Assembly: GCF_026011795.1 (NCBI RefSeq)
Contig: NZ_BRVS01000001.1
Coordinates: 62,001-126,000 of the forward strand
Source of the DNA: Arthrobacter mangrovi
Lineage (GTDB): Bacteria > Actinomycetota > Actinomycetes > Actinomycetales > Micrococcaceae
Direction of reading: 5' to 3'
DNA: 64,000 nt
Made by a program: the position numbers and the translations under genes. Below the pieces are notes generated by a model. That model ran no database searches. It had not been told where the DNA came from and saw only the letters and a program-made list of their open reading frames with translations. The stretch's first letter is position 1; the number at the start of each line of letters is the position of its first letter. Positions 35,440 to 44,452 of the stretch are shown here, in pieces.

Positions 35440-36174
35440 ATGAACCCGCGCGGCCCTGTCCCTTCGACCCAACCGGCCGGGGGTCCGGATCGCATAGACG
35501 GCCCTGTGGAAACCGCCGTCGAGAGCCTTGCCGACGCCCTCAATATCAAGCCCAAGTTCCGCGGCTGGCTGCATGCGGGAGCAACGCCGCTGGCCCTCAT
35601 CGCAGGGCTTGTCCTCGTCGCCCTGGCCCCTACGGCGGCGGGAAAGACGGCCTCGGCCATCTACGCAGTCACGGGTCTGCTCCTCTTCGGCGTCAGCGCC
35701 GTCTACCACCGGGGAAACTGGCAGCCGAAAACCAAGCTGGTCCTCAAACGGCTCGACCACAGCAACATCATGCTGGTCATCGCCGGCACCTATACGCCGT
35801 TGGCCTGGGCGCTGCTCGAGCCGTCCAAGGCAACACTCCTGCTGTGGCTCATCTGGTGCGGCGCTATCGCCGGCGTCGCCTTCCGCGTCATCTGGACGCA
35901 CGCGCCCCGCTGGCTCTATGTCCCGATCTACTGCGCCCTCGGCCTCGCCGCACTCTTCTACGTGCCGGACTTCTTCGCAGCCAACCCCGCCGCGGCCGTC
36001 CTGGTCATCGCGGGAGGCGTGTTCTACATTGCCGGCGCGGTGTTCTACGGCATCAAGAAGCCCAACTTCTCGGTCACCTGGTTCGGTTTCCACGAACTCT
36101 TCCATGCCTTCACCGTCGTCGCCTTCAGCTGCCACTTCGCGGCCATCATGCTCGCCGTCCTAGGCCGGTCCTAG
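35440..36174 (+). CDS. Hemolysin III (PAQR) family membrane protein
   Basis: 244 residues with about seven membrane segments after a 40-residue hydrophilic start. The PAQR metal-site residues are in SAVYHRGNW (Ser, His) and in the late HELFHAFTVVAFSCHF (two His). Family members resemble adiponectin receptors; bacterial ones are of uncertain role despite the name, possibly lipid hydrolases. It is leaderless, with TAGAAT 6 nt upstream. A small CTGTCC/GGACAG hairpin (36175-36188) follows, before the convergent YyaL gene. Confidence 0.93.
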   Translation: MNPRGPVPSTQPAGGPDRIDGPVETAVESLADALNIKPKFRGWLHAGATPLALIAGLVLVALAPTAAGKTASAIYAVTGLLLFGVSAVYHRGNWQPKTKLVLKRLDHSNIMLVIAGTYTPLAWALLEPSKATLLLWLIWCGAIAGVAFRVIWTHAPRWLYVPIYCALGLAALFYVPDFFAANPAAAVLVIAGGVFYIAGAVFYGIKKPNFSVTWFGFHELFHAFTVVAFSCHFAAIMLAVLGRS

Positions 36175-36303
36175 CTGTCCTCGGGACAGCCCGATACAGC
36201 CCGCACCGCGTCCGATCCACCGTGCCCGGTGCGCCTGCTGACAGCCCGATTCCGGCAAGAAGGCCCCTGCAGACTCACCCCCGCCTCCGCCGGTTTCCGT
36301 CCG

Positions 36304-38538
36304 CTACCGGCCGGATGACAGCTCGGCCAGCAGCTCGTCCACGGTGGCGACCGGGCGCCGGCAGACCATGCCTCGGCACACATAGGCCAAGGCTCCGGAT
36401 TCAGGGGCCGACTTGCCCATAAGGAGGGGCACGCGTTCAGCACTGTATCCGGGAAGCTCCGGTCCCGCGCCGGCCGGTTCCCGGGCCTGCGCTATGTCCT
36501 GAGCCTGCGCCGGCTCCCGAGCGTCCGGGGTCCTGCTGCTTTTCCGTACGGCAATGACCAGGCCGGGACTGCCCGTGGCCCTCGCCGCGGCAACCAGCTC
36601 TTCCGCCGGCCCGGGCTCCCCTACGACGGCCAGTTCCACCGGTCCCGCCCGCAGCGCTTCGGCGACGGCCAGGCCCCATCCCGCTACCCTGGGAACCTTC
36701 GGGGCAACACGCCCAAGATACTGCAGCAGCTGCTCGGCCAGCTGCCTGTGCCGGGAGGAGCCGCTGTAGCCGGCATAGGTCAACAGCACTCCGGCCAGCA
36801 GGTTGGTGCCGCTGGGCGTTGCGGTTTCGAACGGATCGGCCGGATTGGCCGGGCCGCTGGCCGCGGCCAGCTGGCTGGGCTTGACGGCGGAGTCATTGAG
36901 CACGCCCTCATTGAGGAAGGTCCGCTCGGCCTCCAGGACCAGCCGTTCGGCGAGCACGTACCAGCGGTCTTCTCCGGTGGCGGCATAGAGCGCGAAGAGG
37001 CCTTCAGCGAAGCCTGCATAGTCCTCCAGGAGCCCCTGGACCGCACCGGCGGTGCCGTCGTGGGAAACCCGGAGGAGCGTTCCGTCGTCGTCAAGGTGCA
37101 CACGCCGGACGTACTCCGCCGCCCCGGCGGCAGCCGCCAGGAGGTCCTGGCGGCCAAGGAGCCCGGCGGTCTCTGCCAGCGCGGCGATGGCGAGGCCGTT
37201 CCAGCCCGCTACCACCTTCTCGTCCCGGGCCGGCTGCGGCCGCCGGTTGCGGACTGCGAGAAGCGCCGGCCTGATCCTGGCCCACCGCCGCTGCCCTTCC
37301 GGGTCCAGCCGCCGTCCGGGATGCAGCGGCGAGCCGGTCGCGGTCACGGTACCGGCCTCGCCGACTCCCATGATGTCCGCAACCCACTCGGCGTCCTCGC
37401 CAACGGCCTCCCGCAGCTGATCGAGGCTCCACAGGTAGGTGCCGCCCTCCTGGTGCCGGCCCTCGATCACCGTGTCCGCGTCCAGGGAAGAGGCAAAACC
37501 CCCGCCGGGCAGGCCGAGCCGGCCGATCATCCAGTCGGCCGTTCCGGCGGCAACGGCCCGGGCGAAATCGCGATCGGCCGCCTGGCCGGACTGGGCGGCC
37601 CACTGGGCGTAAGCGCGAAGCAGCTGCACATTGTCGTACAGCATCTTCTCGAAGTGCGGGACGGACCACTGCCGGTCGACGGCGTAGCGCGCGAAGCCGC
37701 CCTCGAGCTGGTCGTAGAGGGCCGAGGTCGCCATGGCGTCCAAGGTCCGTTCGGCGAGGCCGAGGGCCGGTTCTGCGGCGGATTCCCTGTCCGCGCGGTC
37801 CCCGCCGGATGCCGGGCCCTCGGTCCTGGGCCGGGCGGCGGCGTGGCGGAGCAGGAACTGGATGATTGACGACGGCGGGAACTTCGGCACGTCTCCAAAC
37901 CCGCCATAGTCGGGGTCTTCCTCTCCGGCCAATACCAGCACGGCGTCATCGAGCATCGGGCGCGGAAGGCCCAGCGCGGTCGGCCTCTCGTCCGGGTCGA
38001 ACGGCAGGAGATTGCCCATCAGCTTGCGGTTGTTATCCGCGGCGCCTTCGAGGACCTCGACGAGGGCGGCCGCGCTGGCCTCCACGCCGGACCGGCGCTG
38101 GTGCCAGGCATCGTTGACCGCCTCCAGCAGCTGGCCGAAGGATGGCATACCCGGCGCCGGCCGCGGCGGATAGTAGGTTCCGGCGTAGAACGCCCGGCCG
38201 TCCGGCAAGGTGAAGACGCTCATGGGCCAGCCGCCCTGGCCGGTCATCGCTTGGGTGGCCGCCATGTACACGGCGTCCACGTCCGGCCGCTCCTCGCGGT
38301 CGACCTTGATGCTCACGAAGTGTTCGTTGAGGTAGTCCGCGGTCTCCTGGTCCTCGAACGATTCGTGCGCCATGACGTGGCACCAGTGGCAGGCGGCATA
38401 GCCCACGGAAACGAAAACAGGCACGTCGCGCAGACGTGCCTGTTCGAAGGCCTGGTCACCGAAGGGCCACCAGTCAACCGGGTTTTCGGCATGCTGCCGC
38501 AGGTAGGCCGAGGCTTCGCTGCGCAGTCTGCCGGCCAT
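36304..38538 (-). CDS. YyaL/SSP411-type thioredoxin-domain protein
   Basis: 744 residues, slightly longer than usual for the family. The N-terminal DUF255 thioredoxin-like domain carries YLRQHAENPVDWWPFG and the CxxC motif AACHWCHVMAHESF; RPDVDAVYM and GGWPMSVFTLPDG follow. The rest is an (alpha/alpha)6-barrel like sugar epimerases (HFEKMLYDN, VVAGWNGLAIAALA). The biochemical role is not settled; related to human SPATA20. An insert of about 20 Ala/Gln/Pro-rich residues lies near the C-terminus. The start is 2 bases from the end of the upstream small gene, so they are co-transcribed. Confidence 0.93.
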   Translation of the reverse strand: MAGRLRSEASAYLRQHAENPVDWWPFGDQAFEQARLRDVPVFVSVGYAACHWCHVMAHESFEDQETADYLNEHFVSIKVDREERPDVDAVYMAATQAMTGQGGWPMSVFTLPDGRAFYAGTYYPPRPAPGMPSFGQLLEAVNDAWHQRRSGVEASAAALVEVLEGAADNNRKLMGNLLPFDPDERPTALGLPRPMLDDAVLVLAGEEDPDYGGFGDVPKFPPSSIIQFLLRHAAARPRTEGPASGGDRADRESAAEPALGLAERTLDAMATSALYDQLEGGFARYAVDRQWSVPHFEKMLYDNVQLLRAYAQWAAQSGQAADRDFARAVAAGTADWMIGRLGLPGGGFASSLDADTVIEGRHQEGGTYLWSLDQLREAVGEDAEWVADIMGVGEAGTVTATGSPLHPGRRLDPEGQRRWARIRPALLAVRNRRPQPARDEKVVAGWNGLAIAALAETAGLLGRQDLLAAAAGAAEYVRRVHLDDDGTLLRVSHDGTAGAVQGLLEDYAGFAEGLFALYAATGEDRWYVLAERLVLEAERTFLNEGVLNDSAVKPSQLAAASGPANPADPFETATPSGTNLLAGVLLTYAGYSGSSRHRQLAEQLLQYLGRVAPKVPRVAGWGLAVAEALRAGPVELAVVGEPGPAEELVAAARATGSPGLVIAVRKSSRTPDAREPAQAQDIAQAREPAGAGPELPGYSAERVPLLMGKSAPESGALAYVCRGMVCRRPVATVDELLAELSSGR

Positions 38539-38540
38539 GG

Positions 38541-38966
38541 TCAGCTCCCGGCCGGCCCGTTGTCGGTCGGACGGCGTCCGGACGCGCCTTCCGTCGGCGA
38601 ACCCGGATCCCTGCGGCCCGTCACCTTGTCATTGAGTTCTTTGTCCAGGCGGCGCCGGCGCTCTTCCTCGGTCTCCCTGCGCTCCCCTCGGCCGGAGGCG
38701 GCAGGAGAGCTCCCGCCGTCGGACGCGGAAGGCGCGCGCTCCCCCTCGGCTCCAGCCCGCTGCGCGTCCTGCTCCATCTGCTCGCGGTACCTCACCCTGC
38801 GGATGCGCCGGGTCATATCCCAGATCAGCAGGATCACCACCACCGCGAGGCCGAAGGTGATGAAGAAGCCCCACGGGCCGGGCGTGACCTGGTTCGGGTC
38901 CAGGCCCGGCTTCAGTGTCGGTTCCCCGCTGGGTCCGGCGGCGGCGAGCAGGTGCAGCAGATGCAA
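38541..38966 (-). CDS. Small single-span membrane protein, unknown function
   Basis: 141 residues. One membrane segment (GFFITFGLAVVVILLIWDM, about 33-51) is followed by a basic stop (RRIRRVRYREQ) and a long charged, Gly/Ser/Arg-rich cytoplasmic tail that ends in a Pro/Gly-rich stretch. Such proteins stand between mca and the thioredoxin-like YyaL gene in related genomes, I believe, but no family was recognised. It is read from the mca side and runs into YyaL. Confidence 0.75.
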   Translation of the reverse strand: MHLLHLLAAAGPSGEPTLKPGLDPNQVTPGPWGFFITFGLAVVVILLIWDMTRRIRRVRYREQMEQDAQRAGAEGERAPSASDGGSSPAASGRGERRETEEERRRRLDKELNDKVTGRRDPGSPTEGASGRRPTDNGPAGS

Positions 38967-38989
38967 GATGGATCTCTTTCTGGCAAGGG

Positions 38990-39011
38990 CCGGACCGCCG
39001 CGGCGGTCCGG
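38990..39011. repeat. Perfect 22-bp palindrome
   Basis: CCGGACCGCCG followed directly by CGGCGGTCCGG, between the mca stop and the small membrane-protein gene. It could be an RNA hairpin that tunes read-through from mca or a protein site; without a loop or U-run it is a poor terminator. Confidence 0.55.
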
Positions 39012-39032
39012 AAGTTCAGCGGCTGGCTTCCT

Positions 39033-39989
39033 CTATCGTATGCCCGCGAAGAAGTCGGTTTCAGGCAGCGTGGTCTCCACCCTCGCATCCACGAGGGTGT
39101 AGTCCTCCCAGGGCCAGATCCTGCGCTGCATGTCCGGCGATACGGCGAAGAAGAACCCTTCGGGCTCGATCTGGGTCCGGTGCGAGAGCAGGGCGCGGTC
39201 CCGGTGCTCGAAGTAGTCCCCGCAGTCGATCTGGGTCGTGGTCCGGTGCTTGGGCATCGGCGGCTGGTGGCCCTCCGCGTCCGCTTCCTGCCAGGCGGCC
39301 AGGCGCGCGGCGTAGGGCGACTGCAGGCCCGCTTCCTCCAGGGCGAAGTGCAGGGCGCGGAAGCGCTCCGGATTGAAGGCGCGGTCGTAGTAAAGCTTCA
39401 GCGGAGTCCAGGCTTCGCCGGCCTCCGGATAACGCTCGGGGTCAGCGGCGGCGTGGTAGGCCTCGACCGCGACCTTGTGGGCCATGATGTGGTCCGGGTG
39501 CGGGTAGCCGCCGTTCTCGTCGTAGCTGATGATGACGTGCGGCTTGAAGGACCGGACCAGCCGCACCAGCGGGGCGGCCGCCCGCTCCAGCGGCAGGGTC
39601 GCGAAGCTGCCGAACGGCAGGGGCGGCAGCGGATCGCCCTCCGGGAGGCCGGAATCGACGAAGCCCAGCCAGCGGTGGGCGACGCCGAGTTCGCGGGCGG
39701 CCTTGGCCATCTCCCGACGCCGGAGTCCGGGCAGGTCGCGCAGCGCGTGCGGCTCTGATGCGGCCTGCGCGTTGAGGATGTCCCCCCGTTCGCCGCCCGT
39801 GCAGGTGACGACCATGGTCTCGACGCCGGCGGCGGCGTAGCTGGCCATGGTGGCCGCACCCTTGCTGGACTCGTCGTCCGGATGGGCATGCACCGTCAGG
39901 AGGCGCAGGCCATCACCACGGCGGACTTCCGGGGCTCGTTCGGCAGCTTCTGCGGGGATGCTCAACTCAGACTCCTGGTGATCGGACAT
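39033..39989 (-). CDS. mca: Mycothiol S-conjugate amidase
   Basis: 318 residues. Mca cleaves mycothiol conjugates of electrophiles, releasing the mercapturic acid for export; mycothiol is the actinobacterial thiol. It is a LmbE-type zinc enzyme: HAHPDDESSKGAAT (His, Asp-Asp), SYDENGGYPHPDHIMAH (second His set) and QIDCGDYFEHRDRALLSHRTQI, typical of Mca rather than MshB. ATG 39989 was chosen to start MSDHQE. Its leader is short or absent: TACCGT lies 10 nt upstream. It is divergent from the DUF4307 gene, 27 bases away. Confidence 0.96.
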   Translation of the reverse strand: MSDHQESELSIPAEAAERAPEVRRGDGLRLLTVHAHPDDESSKGAATMASYAAAGVETMVVTCTGGERGDILNAQAASEPHALRDLPGLRRREMAKAARELGVAHRWLGFVDSGLPEGDPLPPLPFGSFATLPLERAAAPLVRLVRSFKPHVIISYDENGGYPHPDHIMAHKVAVEAYHAAADPERYPEAGEAWTPLKLYYDRAFNPERFRALHFALEEAGLQSPYAARLAAWQEADAEGHQPPMPKHRTTTQIDCGDYFEHRDRALLSHRTQIEPEGFFFAVSPDMQRRIWPWEDYTLVDARVETTLPETDFFAGIR

Positions 39990-40003
39990 AACGTGCAACA
40001 CGG

Positions 40004-40009
40004 TAAGGT
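40004..40009 (+). promoter_or_regulatory. Leaderless -10 element (TAAGGT) of the DUF4307 gene
   Basis: TAAGGT lies 7 nt before GTG 40017, in the 27-base gap shared with the divergent mca gene. Confidence 0.55.
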
Positions 40010-40016
40010 TGTAGGC

Positions 40017-40469
40017 GTGAGCACTACCGGCCCGACTCCCACGCACCCTACTTCTTCAGGGATAAGCGTAGCCAATCGGTACGGGGCCCCAAAGCAGCGG
40101 CTTAGCCGCGGAGCCAAGCGCGGCCTGGCCATCGCCGCGCTGGCGGTCGCTGTCGTGCTGGCCGGCTACTTCGCCTTCCTGCAGAGCAAGCCCGCGGTCT
40201 CCGGCACGGACGTTGGCTTCAATGTGTCGGATCCGCACCACGCCATCGTTGATTTCCAGGTCACCAAGGACCCGGAAGCGACCGCCCAGTGCGCCATCCA
40301 GGCCCTCAACGAAACCTACGCCGTGGTCGGGTGGAAGGTCGCGACCATCCCTCCCGCGGCGGAAGGCGAGGGGAACGACGGCGGACGCACCACCGTGCAC
40401 CGGATTCAGCTAAGGACTGAATCGCCTTCTGTCACCGGCGGCGTCAACGCCTGCTGGATCGTTAAGTAG
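40017..40469 (+). CDS. DUF4307 membrane protein
   Basis: 150 residues. A Thr/Pro-rich cytoplasmic start, one membrane span (LAIAALAVAVVLAGYFAF, about 39-57), and an outer domain (DVGFNVSDPHHAIVDFQVTKDP, with Cys in ATAQCAIQALNETYAVVGW and a C-terminal NACWIVK) match DUF4307, an actinobacterial family of unknown function. The two cysteines may form a disulphide outside the cell. The leaderless start is set by TAAGGT. It is consistently found beside mca in actinobacteria, to my knowledge. Confidence 0.9.
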   Translation: MSTTGPTPTHPTSSGISVANRYGAPKQRLSRGAKRGLAIAALAVAVVLAGYFAFLQSKPAVSGTDVGFNVSDPHHAIVDFQVTKDPEATAQCAIQALNETYAVVGWKVATIPPAAEGEGNDGGRTTVHRIQLRTESPSVTGGVNACWIVK

Positions 40470-40490
40470 CTATCGGAATCGTCCCGGTTC

Positions 40491-40520
40491 TTGGGAAATG
40501 GCCGCGGGACTGACTACACT
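40491..40520 (+). promoter_or_regulatory. Candidate greA promoter
   Basis: TTGGGA (40491-40496) and TACACT (40515-40520) are 18 bp apart. Transcription from here would give a leader of about 170 nt before GTG 40697, with C/G-rich inverted stretches (e.g. GCGGCCCTCAGCGGCCCG) that might fold. Confidence 0.45.
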
Positions 40521-40696
40521 TATTCAATACATTCTGCCCCGCCCATACGGTGGTCTCGCCGATTCAGTTATGAACGAGTCACCAGTGAGCGGGGTCTTTG
40601 CTTGATGTGGCGGCCCTCAGCGGCCCGTCGGGCGAGGGAGTACCCATGCTGAGGCAGCGGGAAGCCGCCGCTTCAGGCCATACTAAGGAGAAGTAC

Positions 40697-41188
40697 GTGT
40701 CTACATCCAGCGCATCCGTGGCTTGGCTCACTCAGGAGTCTTACGACCGCCTGAAGGCTGAACTGGATTATCTGTCCGGCCCGGGCCGTACGGAGATCGT
40801 CGCCCGCATCGAGCAGGCTCGTTCCGAGGGGGACCTGAAGGAGAACGGCGGCTACCACGCCGCCAAGGAGGAACAGGGCAAGGCCGAGGCCCGCATCCGC
40901 CAGCTGACTGAACTGCTGCGGAACGCCCATGTCGGCGCCGCTCCCGCGGATGACGGAGTCGTCGAACCGGGCATGGTCGTGGAGGCGAAGATCGCCGGGG
41001 ACACCGAGACGTTCCTGCTCGGCAGCCGCGAGGTTGCCGGCGACGCCACCATCGACGTCTACAGCGAGAAGTCCCCGCTGGGCGCGGCGATCAACGGCAA
41101 GAAGGCGGGCGAAACCGTCGCCTACACCGCGCCCAACGGCAAGGAAATCAAGGTGGAGATCATCTCCGCCAAGCCGTACGCAGGCTAA
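40697..41188 (+). CDS. greA: Transcription elongation factor GreA
   Basis: 163 residues. GreA enters the RNA polymerase secondary channel and stimulates cleavage of backtracked RNA. The N-terminal coiled coil runs from LTQESYDRLKAELDYL to about residue 75, with the tip acidic residues in ARSEGDLKENGGYHAAKEEQG; the C-terminal FKBP-like domain shows SPLGAAINGKKAGETV. GTG 40697 has GGAG 6 nt upstream. It has a long 5' leader, and is closed by a 16-bp terminator hairpin. Confidence 0.96.
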   Translation: MSTSSASVAWLTQESYDRLKAELDYLSGPGRTEIVARIEQARSEGDLKENGGYHAAKEEQGKAEARIRQLTELLRNAHVGAAPADDGVVEPGMVVEAKIAGDTETFLLGSREVAGDATIDVYSEKSPLGAAINGKKAGETVAYTAPNGKEIKVEIISAKPYAG

Positions 41189-41256
41189 CCGGGCGCGCCG
41201 GACCATAACCGGCGCAGTCCACAGCTCTGTCCCCGAACCGTCGGGCTGCAGGCGAA

Positions 41257-41293
41257 GGGCGGGCCGGTTGCTCCTCGAGCAACCGGCCCGCCC
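41257..41293. terminator. Bidirectional terminator between greA and the rhomboid gene
   Basis: Perfect 16-bp stem GGGCGGGCCGGTTGCT / AGCAACCGGCCCGCCC, loop cctcg, then ttctgct. It serves greA and the convergent rhomboid gene, whose stop is 6 bases beyond. Confidence 0.9.
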
Positions 41294-41298
41294 TTCTG

Positions 41299-41895
41299 CT
41301 ATCGCAGCTGGTTCCGGCTGCGGCCGCGGACCCGGTCCTTGCGCATCAGGACGGCGGCCAGCACTCCCCCGGCCGCGCCGAACAGGTGCGCCTGCCAGGA
41401 AACCCCTGCTCCCGCCGTCGGCAATAGGCCCAGCAACACGGAGCCGTAGAACAAGAAGATGACGACGGCGAGCAGGACCTGCCGCCAGCTGCGGTTGTAG
41501 AACCCGCGGACGAGCAGGTAGGCGAGGAAGCCGAACACGATGCCGGAGGCCCCGACCGTCAGGCCCTGGCCAGTCAGCCAGACCCCGATCCCGGACACCA
41601 GCCAGCTTGAGGCGAGTACCGCGGCGAAGCGCCGGGCGCTTTCGAGGAACACGAGGAATCCCAGCACCACCAGGGGCAGCGTGTTGCTGGCCAGGTGGTT
41701 GGCGTCGGCGTGCAGCAGCGGCGAGAAAAGGATGCCGTCCAGGCCCTCGACCCGTCGCGGGATATTGCCGAGCAGGTAATAGACCTGGCCCCCGGCCAGC
41801 AGGGTCAGCAGGAAGACCGCCCACAGCACCCCTGCCATGCCCAGCAGGGCGCCGAGCGCGCGCCGTGCCCGGGACCCCCGGCTGGCCGCCCTCAC
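41299..41895 (-). CDS. Rhomboid-family intramembrane serine protease
   Basis: 198 residues, six membrane segments. The catalytic Ser is in TVGASGIVFG (GxSG) and the His in WQAHLFGAAGG; HADANHLASNTLPLVVLG is the conserved HxxxxHxxxN-like helix. It cleaves membrane proteins within the bilayer; substrate unknown. GTG 41895 has GGAG 8 nt upstream. It lies 26 bases downstream of ilvA on the same strand, so probably belongs to the AI-2E permease-ilvA-rhomboid transcript. Confidence 0.93.
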   Translation of the reverse strand: MRAASRGSRARRALGALLGMAGVLWAVFLLTLLAGGQVYYLLGNIPRRVEGLDGILFSPLLHADANHLASNTLPLVVLGFLVFLESARRFAAVLASSWLVSGIGVWLTGQGLTVGASGIVFGFLAYLLVRGFYNRSWRQVLLAVVIFLFYGSVLLGLLPTAGAGVSWQAHLFGAAGGVLAAVLMRKDRVRGRSRNQLR

Positions 41896-41921
41896 TGACT
41901 GCGCTCCACCTGGTGCATGGC

Positions 41922-43160
41922 CTAGTGCACGACGACGGGCTGGAAGCCCTCCGCACGAAGGCTGCCGAGCACGAGTTCGCAGTGCTCGTGGCCCTTCGTC
42001 TCGATGTCGATGGTGATCGCCACGTCGCCCATGCTGATCGAGCCGCCGATGCGCGTGTGGTCCACGCGGGTGACGTTGGCATCGGATTCGGCGATGATGC
42101 GCGAGATCTTCGCCAGGGAGCCGGGACGGTCGTCGAGCATGATCCGCACGGAGAGGAACCTGCCGGAGGCGTAGAGGCCGCGCTGGATGACCTTCAGCAT
42201 CAGCATCGGGTCGATGTTGCCGCCGGAGAGGATGACCGCGGTGGTGCCGGGGTTCTCGATGACGCCTTCCATCAGCGCCGCGACGCCGACGGCGCCCGCC
42301 GGCTCGACCACCAGCTTCGAACGCTCGAGCAGGAAGATCAAGGCCCGGGCCAGGGCGTCCTCGCTGACCGTGACCACGTCATCGACGAGTTCCCGGATGA
42401 TCGAGAACGGCAGCTGGCCCGGCCGGCCCACGGCGATGCCGTCCGCCATCGTCGAGACCTTCTTCAGCGGGACCAGCGCGTCCGCAGCGAGGGAGGGCGG
42501 GTAGGCCGCGGCGTTTTCCGCCTGCACGCCGATGACCCGGATGTCCCGGCCGAGCTCCTTCGCCCGGGCTTTGACGGCGGTGGCGACGCCGGCCAGCAGC
42601 CCGCCTCCGCCCACCCCCATGACGATGGTGTCCACGTTGGGAATCTGGTCGAGGATCTCGAGGCCGATGGTGCCCTGGCCGGCAATGATGTCGGCATTGT
42701 CGAACGGGTGGACGAACACGGCGCCCGACTGCTCGGCGAAGCGCTGGGCCTCGGCCAGGGCCTCGTCGACGTTGTGGCCGTGGAGCACGACCTCGGCGCC
42801 GTGGCCGCGGGTGGCGGCCAGCTTCGGGAGCGCGACGCCGAGCGGCATGTAGATCCGTGCCTTGATGCCCAGGCGCGCGGCCGCGACGGCGACGCCCTGG
42901 GCATGGTTGCCGGCCGAGGCCGCGACGACGCCGCGGGCCTTCTCTTCTTCGCTCAGCTTGGCCATGCGCACGTAGGCGCCGCGGACCTTGAAGGATCCGG
43001 CGCGCTGCAGGTTCTCGCACTTGAAATAGACGTCGGAGCCGGTCATGCGGCCCAGGGCCCTGGACTGCTCGATCGGCGTGGTCTCAATGACGCCGTCGAG
43101 CAGCTCGGCGGCGTCCATCACATCGTCCACGGTGACCGGCAAGGTCTTCAGATCTATCAT
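41922..43160 (-). CDS. ilvA: Threonine ammonia-lyase (PLP)
   Basis: 412 residues. It deaminates L-threonine to 2-oxobutyrate. PLP Lys58 is in AGSFKVRGA, the phosphate-binding glycine loop is GVGGGGLLAG, and SAGNHAQGVA is conserved. A C-terminal ACT domain (SVRIMLDDRPGSLAKISRIIAE, about 330-412) suggests allosteric control. The single ACT unit is nearer to catabolic TdcB-like long forms than to the E. coli biosynthetic enzyme, so isoleucine synthesis or threonine breakdown are both possible. ATG overlaps the upstream permease stop by four bases. Confidence 0.95.
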   Translation of the reverse strand: MIDLKTLPVTVDDVMDAAELLDGVIETTPIEQSRALGRMTGSDVYFKCENLQRAGSFKVRGAYVRMAKLSEEEKARGVVAASAGNHAQGVAVAAARLGIKARIYMPLGVALPKLAATRGHGAEVVLHGHNVDEALAEAQRFAEQSGAVFVHPFDNADIIAGQGTIGLEILDQIPNVDTIVMGVGGGGLLAGVATAVKARAKELGRDIRVIGVQAENAAAYPPSLAADALVPLKKVSTMADGIAVGRPGQLPFSIIRELVDDVVTVSEDALARALIFLLERSKLVVEPAGAVGVAALMEGVIENPGTTAVILSGGNIDPMLMLKVIQRGLYASGRFLSVRIMLDDRPGSLAKISRIIAESDANVTRVDHTRIGGSISMGDVAITIDIETKGHEHCELVLGSLRAEGFQPVVVH

Positions 43161-44431
43161 TTCGGCAGTTCGTTCCTGTCCTCAGTGGCGGTGCCACTCT
43201 CGTCCCCGCCCGGGGCTTCTTTCTGGCGCTTGGTTCTGGCGGTCGTCCGTGCTGTCCCGGCTTCGGCCTGCAGGACCGGATCGGGTGGCCGCAGCCGGCC
43301 GCCCAGCGCGTCGTCGTGCTCCCAGCCGCGGGCGGCAATGTATTTGACCACTGTATTCAGGATGGCCATCACCGGAACGGCGAACAGGGCGCCCGGGATG
43401 CCGGCGACCATGGTGCCGCCGGCGACAGCCAGGACCACGGCGAGCGGGTGCAGCGAGACGGCCTTGCCCATGATCAGGGGCTGCAGCACGTGGCTTTCCA
43501 ACTGCTGTACGCCCAGCACGATGGCCAGCATGATGATGGCGTTGACCCAGCCGTTGGCGACGAGCGCGAGCAGGACGGCGACGAAGCCGGTGACCAGGGC
43601 GCCCACGATCGGGATGAAGGAACCCAGGAACACCAGCACGGCCAGCGGCAGGGCCAGCGGCACGCCGATGATGGCCGCGCCGACACCGATGCCAACGGCG
43701 TCGACGGCGGCTACGAACACCTGGATGCGGATGTACTGGACCAGCGAAGTCCAGCCCTTGCGGCCTGCACCGTTGGTGGCCGAACGGGCGCGGCGGGGCA
43801 TCAGCCCCACGAGGAACATCCAGATCCTCTCGCCGTCGAGCAGGAAGAAGATGAGCGAGAAGATCGCCAGCAGCAGGCCGGTCACAAGGTGGCCGGCGGT
43901 GGAGCCCACGGTGAGGGCGCTGGAGAGGATCGTGCTGCTGTTGTTCTGCAGCTGGACCAGCAGGTCGTTGATGTAGTCGTTCAGCTGTGCCGAGGTCAGC
44001 CGCAGCGGTCCGTCCATCAGCCACGTCTGGATCTGCCGCACGCCCTCGAGCACCTGGCCCCACAGCTCGCGGAAACCGAAGTAGAGCTGACGTCCCACGA
44101 GCGACAGCGCCCCGCTGACCAGGCCCAGGAAGCCAAGGATCGTAATGCCGACGGCCAGGCCCCTCGGCACCTTGGCCTTGAGCAGGAACCGTACGACCGG
44201 CTGCAGCAGGCCGGCCATCAGCGCCGCGATCATCACCGGGATGAGCAGCAGCGACACGTAGCTGAGCAGCCAAATGAGCACCCCGACCACGACAATGACG
44301 AGGCCGATCCGCCAGGCCCAGGACGCCGCGATCCGCAGTGCGTACGGAACATCGTCCCGGGTCGAGTCCGGCACGCGCGGCGCAGGACCGGCGGGGCCCT
44401 GCGGGTTGTTGTCAGGGATAGGCCGACTCAT
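43157..44431 (-). CDS. AI-2E family permease
   Basis: 424 residues, about eight membrane segments. Family features: two N-terminal helices (IGLVIVVVGVLIWLLSYV, SLLLIPVMIAALMAGLLQPVV), the loop YINDLLVQLQNNSS, and the conserved late half FLGSFIPIVGALVTG, VQQLESHVLQPLIMGKAVSLHPL and GIPGALFAVPVMAILNTV. Members include AI-2 exporter TqsA and Na+/H+ antiporters, so the substrate is open. A charged C-terminal tail of about 60 residues follows. It is coupled to ilvA by an ATGA overlap. Confidence 0.93.
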   Translation of the reverse strand: MSRPIPDNNPQGPAGPAPRVPDSTRDDVPYALRIAASWAWRIGLVIVVVGVLIWLLSYVSLLLIPVMIAALMAGLLQPVVRFLLKAKVPRGLAVGITILGFLGLVSGALSLVGRQLYFGFRELWGQVLEGVRQIQTWLMDGPLRLTSAQLNDYINDLLVQLQNNSSTILSSALTVGSTAGHLVTGLLLAIFSLIFFLLDGERIWMFLVGLMPRRARSATNGAGRKGWTSLVQYIRIQVFVAAVDAVGIGVGAAIIGVPLALPLAVLVFLGSFIPIVGALVTGFVAVLLALVANGWVNAIIMLAIVLGVQQLESHVLQPLIMGKAVSLHPLAVVLAVAGGTMVAGIPGALFAVPVMAILNTVVKYIAARGWEHDDALGGRLRPPDPVLQAEAGTARTTARTKRQKEAPGGDESGTATEDRNELPK

Positions 44432-44452
44432 AGAGACAATAATTTCACATCC

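Noticed and set aside
38990-39011. 22-bp palindrome as a rho-independent terminator of mca
   Set aside because: No loop bases and no U-run on either strand; kept only as a palindrome of unknown role.
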